A stretch of DNA of 6,609 bases, taken from positions 1 through 6,609 of the forward strand of contig CAZAFM010000102.1 of the NCBI GenBank assembly GCA_964484395.1, written 5' to 3'. This document shows, piece by piece, positions 1 to 5,606 of this stretch. Numbering within the stretch: the stretch's first letter is position 1; each line of letters opens with the position of its first letter. This stretch comes from CAZAFM01 sp964484395 (GTDB lineage: Bacteria; Campylobacterota; Campylobacteria; Campylobacterales; CAZAFM01). Below the pieces are notes generated by a model. It was not told the origin of the DNA. It searched no databases and saw only the letters and a list, made by a program, of their open reading frames with translations. The translations under genes and the position numbers were made by a program.

Positions 1-1160
1 ATAAGTATGCAAGCGATAATCACCTCAACAACCAAAGTACCAAAAGTAGCACCAACTATTCCAAACACAGGAATGAGCAGAAAATTCAAAACTATATTTA
101 AAAAAGTAGCAACTATTCCAATTGTTAGCCATAATTTTTCATATCCCAAAAGTATAAGTGGCATACCTATTGCTAGCTTAACACCAGAAATAATAGTTAT
201 TATTCCATACAAAAAAAGTACATCACGCCCACCCATATATTCATTTCCGAATATATAGTAAAGCATATTATCACCATAAAATATAATGATTGTAGAAAAA
301 ATTATAGAAAAATATAAAATTATTCCGGCGAAAAGGAGTAAGCTTTTTGACTCTTTTTTAGCTATCTTTGGAGCAAACACTATCCATAGAAGCTGAACAA
401 ACATCACAACCAATGAGTATATCTTAAATGCAGCCTCATACTCACCAAGACTTCTATCTCCTAAAAAACCCATTATCATCACTCTATCTATATTTGCATA
501 TGCGCCTGCAAATAAAATTGATAGAAAAAGCACCCCACCAGTGATAAGCATAGGTTTCCATTTTTTTATATCTAACTGCTTCAAGTCAAAATACTTTAAA
601 AGGTGAGGCTTTATATAAAAAAGAGCTAAGACAAAATGTGAAATAGCAAATAGTAGACCAAGTAAGACAATATCATCCGAAGAATCTATAGCCACAATAA
701 CAAACCCAACATACACCAGAGAATAGATAATCTTAGCAGATGCAATAAGCCTAAACTCCTCCAAGCCTTGAGCCATCCATACAGAAGCTATATCATATCC
801 TATGAGTGCTAGTAGCAAAAATCCCAAAAGATATATATGCACATCACATTCCAAGACAAAAAACATCAAGAAGCTTGAGACAAAAGCTATCAAGATATAA
901 ACCAAAAACTTAAACACCATCACATTAGTAAACACATATGACTTTTCACTTCCATTGGCGATTTTTTTTACACCATACATATCAAGTCCGAAGTTGTTTA
1001 TGATATTTAGATACATGAAGATAGTAGTATAAAAAGCCCAAAGCCCAAAGTTATCAACTCCAAGCTTTCTAGCTAGATAGATAGATATAAGAAAGTTACT
1101 CCCCCTAAAAACAGCCTCAGAAAAGGCTGTTAGGCTAAGAGACTTTAGAAGGCTCTTTAT
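1..1160 (-). CDS. wzx: Wzx-type polysaccharide flippase (oligosaccharide flippase family), 3' end cut by window edge
   Basis: An inner-membrane protein predicted to flip undecaprenyl-linked repeat units to the periplasm. The frame is open from about 1160 to the left edge, giving 386 codons without a stop; family members usually have 400-490 residues, so most of it is present. Visible signs are many hydrophobic helices, an N-terminal segment with YLARKLGVDNFGLWAF (about residues 28-43), WMAQGLEEF near 128-136, and NIDRVMIMGFLGDRSLGEYE from about 223, all typical of Wzx proteins. The first ATG lies at 1016 and would remove the conserved N-terminus. There is no ATG, GTG or TTG between the upstream in-frame stop and that point. 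I place the start at ATA 1160-1158, behind a strong AAGGAGG. The gene overlaps the end of wzz by 26 nt, so the two are probably translationally coupled. The family call is firm; the sugar substrate is unknown and the exact start is inferred. Confidence 0.88.
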   Translation of the reverse strand, partial: MKSLLKSLSLTAFSEAVFRGSNFLISIYLARKLGVDNFGLWAFYTTIFMYLNIINNFGLDMYGVKKIANGSEKSYVFTNVMVFKFLVYILIAFVSSFLMFFVLECDVHIYLLGFLLLALIGYDIASVWMAQGLEEFRLIASAKIIYSLVYVGFVIVAIDSSDDIVLLGLLFAISHFVLALFYIKPHLLKYFDLKQLDIKKWKPMLITGGVLFLSILFAGAYANIDRVMIMGFLGDRSLGEYEAAFKIYSLVVMFVQLLWIVFAPKIAKKESKSLLLFAGIILYFSIIFSTIIIFYGDNMLYYIFGNEYMGGRDVLFLYGIITIISGVKLAIGMPLILLGYEKLWLTIGIVATFLNIVLNFLLIPVFGIVGATFGTLVVEVIIACIL

Positions 1161-2085
1161 CCTCCTCCTCCTTGAAGCCCTTGATAAACTCCATAAAAAA
1201 CACTAGAAATATAGAAAGTATAAAGCCAGTGACAAAAGCCACAACAACTATTAGCTTCTTTTTGGGCTTTATTGGATGGTCATTAAGTAGTATCTGACCA
1301 ACTATCTCTGTCTGCTTGAAGCCATCATCTGATATTGTTTTTACAAGATTCTCTCTTTGCTCTTTGAGTTTTAGTAGCTCTATAGACTCCAACTTTGAGC
1401 TTGTGACATACTCAAGCATTGCTGAGTCTATGTTTAGGTTTATCTTTCCTGGATATCTCGTACTTAGTGCTTCTATCTTGTCTATGGCTTCTATTGATTC
1501 CTCTATATCACTTTTGGCACCATCTGGTATGCCACTACCTTGACTCTTCTCTATGATTTTTATCTGTTCATCTATTAGTTTTAGCTTCCCATTCATAGCT
1601 TGAAGCTGATTGTCTATTTTCTCTTTCTCTTTTTTGTTTATATATGCTAGTATCTCATCTACCCGTGAAGTTATCATATTATTATCACTAGCATTTAGAA
1701 CTATCTCCAGGAAGTTATCCTGCCCCTTCATAGCTCCCACACTCGCTACTGAGACAAAGCCTTTAGCATCAGGATCGCCTTTTTGCGTTTTTGGCACTTC
1801 TATATATAGTATCTCAAGCTCTTTGGATAGACGCCTTACACTATCAAGTGGCTCTTGTACTGCTACATACCCATCTGGAGTGTTTTTATACTTAGTCATA
1901 TAGCCCATCTCTAGAACTGCTCGCCCTTCATACACAGGCTTTGCTATGAAGAATGCATATATAAGTGCTATGATAGTAACTACAGCCGTAAATCCAACGA
2001 TAAAAAACCTCTTTTTCCAGATGGTTTTAAAAAGCTCCCTTAGATCAATCTCATCCTCTTCTACTCTTTTATACTCTTGTTCCAA
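1135..2085 (-). CDS. wzz: Wzz-type polysaccharide chain-length determinant protein
   Basis: A predicted polysaccharide co-polymerase of 316 residues that sets the chain length of Wzy-made polymer. It shows the classic layout: a cytoplasmic N-terminus with DEIDLRELFKTIWKKR (about 11-25), a first membrane helix at about 27-48, a periplasmic domain rich in charged coiled-coil helix (about 140-250), then HPIKPKKK (270-277) and a second helix (about 278-298). The cytoplasmic tail is very acidic. There is no C-terminal Walker kinase domain, so it is the Wzz type and not a fused BY-kinase. The start codon is TTG at 2085-2083. An in-frame TGA lies two codons upstream and the next Met is residue 60, inside the periplasmic domain, so TTG is the only sensible start; GGGG lies 6 nt before it. 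It is probably the first gene of a wzz-wzx transcript. Confidence 0.87.
   Translation of the reverse strand: MEQEYKRVEEDEIDLRELFKTIWKKRFFIVGFTAVVTIIALIYAFFIAKPVYEGRAVLEMGYMTKYKNTPDGYVAVQEPLDSVRRLSKELEILYIEVPKTQKGDPDAKGFVSVASVGAMKGQDNFLEIVLNASDNNMITSRVDEILAYINKKEKEKIDNQLQAMNGKLKLIDEQIKIIEKSQGSGIPDGAKSDIEESIEAIDKIEALSTRYPGKINLNIDSAMLEYVTSSKLESIELLKLKEQRENLVKTISDDGFKQTEIVGQILLNDHPIKPKKKLIVVVAFVTGFILSIFLVFFMEFIKGFKEEEDKEPSKVS
1158..1173 (-). promoter_or_regulatory. Shine-Dalgarno and probable ATA start of wzx, inside the 3' end of wzz
   Basis: On the minus strand AAGGAGG (1173-1167) is followed by AGGAGG (1166-1161) and then ATA (1160-1158), so the distance from the first GGAGG to the ATA is 6 nt, which is optimal. 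The reading frame from ATA gives IKSLLKSLSLTAFSEAVFRG, which resembles normal Wzx N-termini. The same bases encode the Glu-rich tail of Wzz in another frame. A mutated or misread ATG would look the same. Confidence 0.55.
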
Positions 2086-2155
2086 AGTTCACCCCATGAA
2101 GTTTTTGGCGTATTTTATCTGGTATTTGATATATTTACGGTTAAAAAGAGATTGC
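2086..2155. promoter_or_regulatory. Divergent intergenic region between wzz and the elyC-like gene
   Basis: This 70-bp AT-rich gap separates two divergent starts, so promoters for both probably lie here or just inside the genes. On the plus strand TATATT at 2130-2135 could be a -10 box, but no good -35 stands at the right distance. On the minus strand TAAAAT (2117-2112) is a possible -10 for wzz, again with no clear -35. Campylobacterota promoters often lack a conserved -35, so these remain candidates only. Confidence 0.3.
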
Positions 2156-2923
2156 ATGGACATATCTTTTATCATCTCAAAGCTATTAGCTCATTTCATA
2201 CTTCCACCTGGTATATTTGTGGTGATTTTTGCTCTTTTGGCACTTTTTTGTAAAAAACACAGAGCTAAGCTTGTATTTCTTGGACTAATCACATGGGCAG
2301 TCTCTACTCCCTACCTAGTACACCACCTACAGAGCTTGAGTAATGATAGAGAAACAGAAGCCTATGATATAAACCAAAGCATCCCAAATGATGTAGATGC
2401 AGTGGTAGTTCTAGGACTAGGCATTGATAGTAACTCCCCAGCCTTCAACCTCCCAAGTCAAGCCTTTAGAAACACCATCTATGCAGTGATGCTTGCAAAA
2501 AACCTAGATATTCCACTAATCTACTCAGGAGGTGGAGTGTGGGAGATAGCTGAAGCTGAAGCTGCAAGAGAGGATATCAAGAAGATCTTTGGAGATAACT
2601 ACATAGACATCTACTATGAAGCAGAGAGCCTAAACACAGAAGAAAACGCAGAAAACACAAAAAAACTAACAGATACTCTATCTATCCATAACCCAAAAAT
2701 AGTCCTCATAACTTCAGGATGGCATATCAAAAGAGCCCAAAAAGTCTTCGAGGCAAATGGCTTCTCAGTAACACCCAGACCTACCTCACTTCCAGATAGG
2801 GATATGAGTAAAAAAGAGTTTGTTTTTAGAGATTTTCTACCAGACCCATACGCCTTAGCTAGCTTTAGGAACATATCAAAAGAGTTTTTAGGAGAGCTAA
2901 AGGCTACCTACTTCAGCTTTTGA
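2156..2923 (+). CDS. ElyC/SanA/YdcF-family (DUF218) membrane protein
   Basis: A 255-residue protein of the DUF218 family, closest in layout to E. coli ElyC, an inner-membrane factor linked to envelope and peptidoglycan/undecaprenyl metabolism; its exact reaction is not established. Two membrane helices lie at about 12-32 and 38-55. A Rossmann-like domain follows, with DAVVVLGLGI (81-90; many relatives have VVLGGG), LIYSGGG (121-127), the acidic-Asn stretch ESLNTEENAENT (157-168) and VLITSGWHIKRA (183-194), all hallmark positions of the family. The ATG at 2156 is chosen because AAAAAGAG lies just before it and family similarity begins there. The same frame opens upstream to 1946, but that part is antisense to wzz and looks like non-coding shadow. 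The gene runs opposite to its neighbours and its stop overlaps the dehydratase stop by 11 bp. A link to the glycan pathway is only inferred from position. Confidence 0.85.
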   Translation: MDISFIISKLLAHFILPPGIFVVIFALLALFCKKHRAKLVFLGLITWAVSTPYLVHHLQSLSNDRETEAYDINQSIPNDVDAVVVLGLGIDSNSPAFNLPSQAFRNTIYAVMLAKNLDIPLIYSGGGVWEIAEAEAAREDIKKIFGDNYIDIYYEAESLNTEENAENTKKLTDTLSIHNPKIVLITSGWHIKRAQKVFEANGFSVTPRPTSLPDRDMSKKEFVFRDFLPDPYALASFRNISKEFLGELKATYFSF

Positions 2924-4664
2924 CACTATGGGTAAACTCAGGAACAAGCTTTTTGAGTAAATCAAGCTTATCATCAGAAGCTAGTAGTTCATCTATGGCT
3001 TTTGAGAGTGTGGATATGTCTTGTTTTTTTATATCTGCTATCATGATGGAATCATAGTCTGTTTTGGCACTATCTTTGTCAATGAGTAGCTCTTCATATA
3101 GTTTCTCACCAGCTCTTAGTCCGCTAAACTCTATCTCAATATCCTGCGCCCCACTTAGCTCACACATCTTTTTAGCCAAGTCTAGTATCTTTATAGGTTC
3201 CCCCATATCCAAGATAAATATCTCCCCTCCTTTTCCAATACTAGCAGCTTGAAGTACAAGCTCACATGCCTCAGGTATAAGCATAAAGTATCTTGTAATC
3301 TCAGGGTGCGTAACAGTAATAGGACCTCCAGCTTCTATCTGGGCTTTGAACTTTGGTATGACACTTCCACTACTTCCTAGCACATTGCCAAACCTCACTG
3401 CCACTATCTGGGTGTTCTCATCTGTGTTTACACTCTGAGCATACATCTCGCACACTCTCTTAGTAGCTCCCATGACATTAGTTGGGCGAACAGCCTTGTC
3501 AGTTGAGATAAGGACAAACTTCTCTACATCATACTTGATACTTAGGTCAATGGTGTTTTTTGTACCTTCTATGTTGTTTGTGATGGCTTGGTTTATGTTT
3601 TCTTCAACTAGTGGTACATGCTTGTATGCAGCTGCGTGTATGACTATCTCAGGAGAGTAGAGCTCAAAAACCTCCTCTAGTCTTTGCTTATCTACCACAG
3701 AGGCTAGGATAGGACTAATATCTGCATCTGCTAACTCTTCACTGATGGCATATAGGTTGTATTCACTATGATCTAGCATGATGAGTTTGCTTACGCCAAA
3801 CCTCACACACTGCCTACATATCTCACTCCCTATACTTCCTCCTGCACCTGTAACTAGGACTACTTTGTCTTTTAGAAAAGAAGCTATTGCTTTTTTGTCC
3901 AAATCTTGAGGTCTTCTAGCTAGTAGGTCTTCTACTGTTACATTTTTTAGCTGCTTGGTGTAGTCTCTGTCTTGTAGCATCTCATCTAGTGATGGGAGGA
4001 TTTTTATCTCTTTGAAGTAGTCATGGAGGCGTTCATATATCTCTTTTATTCTTTTTGAAGTGGCAGATGGTATGGCTATGACTAGTAGGTCGTACTTTTG
4101 CTCTCCTAGTCTTGACTTCAAGTCCTGCTTGGAGATAATCTTGATAGAATCAATTGTCCTTTTTTGTAGCCTCTCATCATCATCCACAAAGTATCTAAGC
4201 TTATAAGGCGTATGCTTAAACTCCTCCTCAAGCTTCAACCCCGCCTTGCCAGCTCCATATATGACTAGGGACTTTGTTTTTCTGGTGGAGCTACGATTTA
4301 TCAGATATGCATAGCTATACATCAGAAAGTTGATAGCAAAAAGAAAGGTAAAAAGCTCAGACACAAGCATATAAAAGTGCACTTCACCATAGAAAAAAGG
4401 CATATAAACAGCAAAAGCACTAATATAAACTACACTTTTGATAAGGAAGGTCTTAGGAGTAGCCTTTGACCACGACATGGAGTAGTCTTTGAGTATCAGC
4501 AGTGAGGCTAGAAGCCTAGCACCTATCACCCATCCAGCAAGCTCCCAGTCATACTCGGTGTGAAAAACTAAAAACATCCACCAAAAAGTAGCAAGCGAAA
4601 GAAGGATGATGACCAGGAAGTTTAAGATTCTTTTATCTAAAAATCTATACATAATTTTTCCCAT
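2913..4664 (-). CDS. pglF: UDP-N-acetylglucosamine 4,6-dehydratase, large membrane-bound PglF/WbpM/CapD type
   Basis: An NAD-dependent SDR enzyme expected to convert UDP-GlcNAc into UDP-4-keto-6-deoxy-GlcNAc, the first step toward sugars such as bacillosamine, QuiNAc or FucNAc. The 583-residue length fits the long family form. The N-terminus has about four membrane helices (about 13-33, 42-58, 74-92, 97-120). A first nucleotide-binding-like domain starts at SLVIYGAGKAG (132-142). The catalytic domain starts at VTGAGGSIGSE (271-281). The active site reads STDKAVRPTNVMGATKR (387-403): Thr388-Asp389 and Lys402 are present, and Met398 replaces the usual SDR tyrosine, as in PglF and WbpM. FSGLRAGEKLYEELL (513-527) is another family signature. 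ATG 4664 has no clear Shine-Dalgarno; ATG 4652 (MYRFLDK) follows GGGA and is an equally good start. hicB ends 18 nt upstream on the same strand. The symbol reflects family membership; the final sugar cannot be read here. Confidence 0.93.
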   Translation of the reverse strand: MGKIMYRFLDKRILNFLVIILLSLATFWWMFLVFHTEYDWELAGWVIGARLLASLLILKDYSMSWSKATPKTFLIKSVVYISAFAVYMPFFYGEVHFYMLVSELFTFLFAINFLMYSYAYLINRSSTRKTKSLVIYGAGKAGLKLEEEFKHTPYKLRYFVDDDERLQKRTIDSIKIISKQDLKSRLGEQKYDLLVIAIPSATSKRIKEIYERLHDYFKEIKILPSLDEMLQDRDYTKQLKNVTVEDLLARRPQDLDKKAIASFLKDKVVLVTGAGGSIGSEICRQCVRFGVSKLIMLDHSEYNLYAISEELADADISPILASVVDKQRLEEVFELYSPEIVIHAAAYKHVPLVEENINQAITNNIEGTKNTIDLSIKYDVEKFVLISTDKAVRPTNVMGATKRVCEMYAQSVNTDENTQIVAVRFGNVLGSSGSVIPKFKAQIEAGGPITVTHPEITRYFMLIPEACELVLQAASIGKGGEIFILDMGEPIKILDLAKKMCELSGAQDIEIEFSGLRAGEKLYEELLIDKDSAKTDYDSIMIADIKKQDISTLSKAIDELLASDDKLDLLKKLVPEFTHSVKS

Positions 4665-4682
4665 TTTTATTGATGCATTTAC

Positions 4683-5084
4683 TCACCCTAAAGCAACCTT
4701 AAGAGCTGAATCTTCAAGAAAAGCAGATCTGTTTTTCAAGCCTTTGGATCGCATATAATCATCAATAGTCTTCAGTGCTTTTGTTGTAAAATTAACAGTT
4801 ATTCGTTTCTTTTCGGGGGTAATATACTCTACTACTTGAGGTATTGCATTGGATGGAATCTCTAACTCTTTTAATTTTTCTTTTGAGAAATAATCCAGCT
4901 CATGAGCTATAGGAATGCTGTCTAAATCTTCAAGTGAAAATTCCAATACCTCTTTTGCCATCTCTACAGCGTGTAAAAAATCATCTCCATAAGTAATCGC
5001 ACCCTCTACATCAGGGATTATTACATTATATTGACTACTCTCTTCACTATCTTTATACATAAAAGCTATATATTTAACATTCAT
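4683..5084 (-). CDS. hicB: HicB-type antitoxin with ribbon-helix-helix DNA-binding domain
   Basis: The 133-residue antitoxin partner of HicA, expected to bind and block the toxin and to repress its own operon. The N-terminal half has the HicB fold signature: YNVIIPDVEGAITYGDDFLHAVEMA is approximated here by the Tyr19, Pro24-Asp25, Gly28 and Gly33-Asp34 positions followed by an amphipathic helix to about residue 50. The C-terminal part, from RITVNF (94-99) to about 131, is a ribbon-helix-helix motif with KALKTIDDYMRSKGL and NRSAFLEDSA, so it is the MetJ/Arc-type HicB. Its ATG overlaps the hicA stop as ATGA (4 nt), which indicates translational coupling. AGGAG lies 10 nt before the start (5099-5095). 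Confidence 0.92.
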   Translation of the reverse strand: MNVKYIAFMYKDSEESSQYNVIIPDVEGAITYGDDFLHAVEMAKEVLEFSLEDLDSIPIAHELDYFSKEKLKELEIPSNAIPQVVEYITPEKKRITVNFTTKALKTIDDYMRSKGLKNRSAFLEDSALKVALG

Positions 5085-5266
5085 AATATTTTCACTCCTG
5101 TCTGTTTTTCAATATTCTTTATACTTCCAACAGGAACATCCGATTTGCCATGGACTGCAACGGTTGTTGACTTTGTGCCATCACTAAGCCTAACATGGCT
5201 ACCTTTTTGTCTCACCTTATTAAAGCCATTCTTTGAAAGTATTTTTATTATCTCTTTTGCATTCAT
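5081..5266 (-). CDS. hicA: HicA-type toxin (mRNA interferase)
   Basis: A small double-stranded-RNA-binding-fold toxin that cleaves mRNA. From ATG 5266 it is 61 residues, the normal HicA size, beginning MNAKEIIKILSKNGF. The key motif RQKGSHVRL carries the catalytic histidine (His24 from this start), followed by TTVAVHGKSDVPVGSIKNI, the usual VPxHxxxxxxxGxxxxI pattern. The frame also opens at GTG 5284, adding MNTIVT. I prefer ATG 5266 because family similarity begins there and because a possible -10 box at 5299-5294 would leave almost no leader for the GTG; neither start has a strong Shine-Dalgarno. It is the first gene of a hicA-hicB operon, the normal order for this family. Confidence 0.92.
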   Translation of the reverse strand: MNAKEIIKILSKNGFNKVRQKGSHVRLSDGTKSTTVAVHGKSDVPVGSIKNIEKQTGVKIL

Positions 5267-5298
5267 GGTTACGATTGTATTCACTTGAGTCTTAATAT

Positions 5299-5322
5299 AT
5301 GTTTATGTTTACACTTATGTTT
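5299..5322. promoter_or_regulatory. ATGTTT hexamer repeats upstream of hicA, candidate HicB operator and promoter
   Basis: On the plus strand ATGTTT occurs at 5299-5304, 5305-5310 and 5317-5322, with ACACTT filling the skipped 6-bp slot, so all copies are in one 6-bp phase. On the minus strand TTGAAA (5325-5320) and TATATT (5299-5294) or ACATAT (5302-5297) could be promoter elements overlapping the repeats. Ribbon-helix-helix repressors often bind short repeated half-sites across their promoters, so an autoregulatory role is plausible but unproven. Confidence 0.35.
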
Positions 5323-5330
5323 CAATCACA

Positions 5331-5343
5331 ACTAAATTTTAGT
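5331..5343. repeat. 13-bp AT-rich palindrome between hipB and hicA
   Basis: ACTAAATTTTAGT is a perfect inverted repeat, two 6-bp arms around a central T. It lies 45 bp beyond the hipB stop and about 65 bp upstream of hicA. It has no GC stem, so it is a poor terminator. It could be a binding site for HipB or HicB, but palindromes of this length arise by chance in AT-rich DNA. Confidence 0.3.
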
Positions 5344-5387
5344 AAAAAGTAAATCTCTGTCCCTTCTTCATTTATTGTCAACACACT

Positions 5388-5606
5388 TCATGTCCTAAAT
5401 GGATTAGTTGGCTTGATATCTATCTCATAGCCAAGAAGTGAAAGTATTTGGTTGATGGTGACTATGCTTATATTTGCTATATACCCATTTTCAAGCTTAG
5501 ATAGGGTTGCTCTTGATATACCTGACTGTTCTGCCAAACTCTCTTGAGATAGTGCTTTTTGTTTTCTTAAATCTCTAATAGTCTTTCCAAGTTCTGATAG
5601 TATCAT
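5388..5606 (-). CDS. hipB: HipB-type antitoxin, XRE-family helix-turn-helix repressor
   Basis: A 72-residue Cro/C1-type DNA-binding protein. The sequence LGKTIRDLRKQKALSQESLA, then ISRATLSKLENG, is a textbook XRE helix-turn-helix, and LSLLGYEIDIKP near the end matches the short C-terminal strand of HipB-like antitoxins. It should bind the adjacent HipA-type toxin and repress the module. ATG 5606 is preferred because AAAGGAG (5620-5614) stands 7 nt before it; the overlapping GTG at 5609 would leave only 4 nt. The start lies within the last 32 nt of hipA, so translation is probably coupled to the toxin. The antitoxin is downstream of its toxin, opposite to classical hipBA. Confidence 0.85.
   Translation of the reverse strand: MILSELGKTIRDLRKQKALSQESLAEQSGISRATLSKLENGYIANISIVTINQILSLLGYEIDIKPTNPFRT

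Noticed and set aside
7..258. Plus-strand 83-codon open frame
   Set aside because: It is antisense to the continuous, clearly family-like flippase frame on the minus strand and has no recognisable domain.
1074..1087. TAGA tetranucleotide repeat in wzx, possible phase-variation tract
   Set aside because: Only about 3.5 copies, and it encodes conserved residues around SIYLAR; too short to call a contingency repeat.
1316..1903. Two plus-strand open frames within wzz (1316-1543 and 1610-1903)
   Set aside because: Both are mirror images of the coiled-coil wzz coding sequence, rich in Ser/Ile/Leu as expected from antisense frames, without ribosome binding sites or known motifs.
1946..2155. N-terminal extension of the ElyC-like protein by 70 codons
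   Set aside because: The extension is antisense to wzz, has no family similarity, and would put extra sequence before the usual two N-terminal membrane helices; ATG 2156 fits the family length.
2614..2874. Minus-strand 86-codon open frame inside the ElyC-like gene
   Set aside because: It is antisense to the conserved core of a clear DUF218 protein and resembles nothing known.
2890..2935. Possible bidirectional terminator at the convergent gene ends
   Set aside because: Only short imperfect AAAG/CTTT pairings are present, with no stable GC stem followed by a T run.
3064..3660. Plus-strand open frames inside the dehydratase (3064-3252, 3472-3660)
   Set aside because: They are antisense shadows of the conserved catalytic domain.
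5031..5288. Plus-strand 85-codon open frame over hicA
   Set aside because: It is antisense to hicA and the start of hicB, both of which have strong family motifs.
5376..5381. Minus-strand TTGACA as -35 box of the hic promoter
   Set aside because: At 16-18 nt downstream the sequence is AGAGAT/GAGATT, not a credible -10 box, so I did not call a promoter there.
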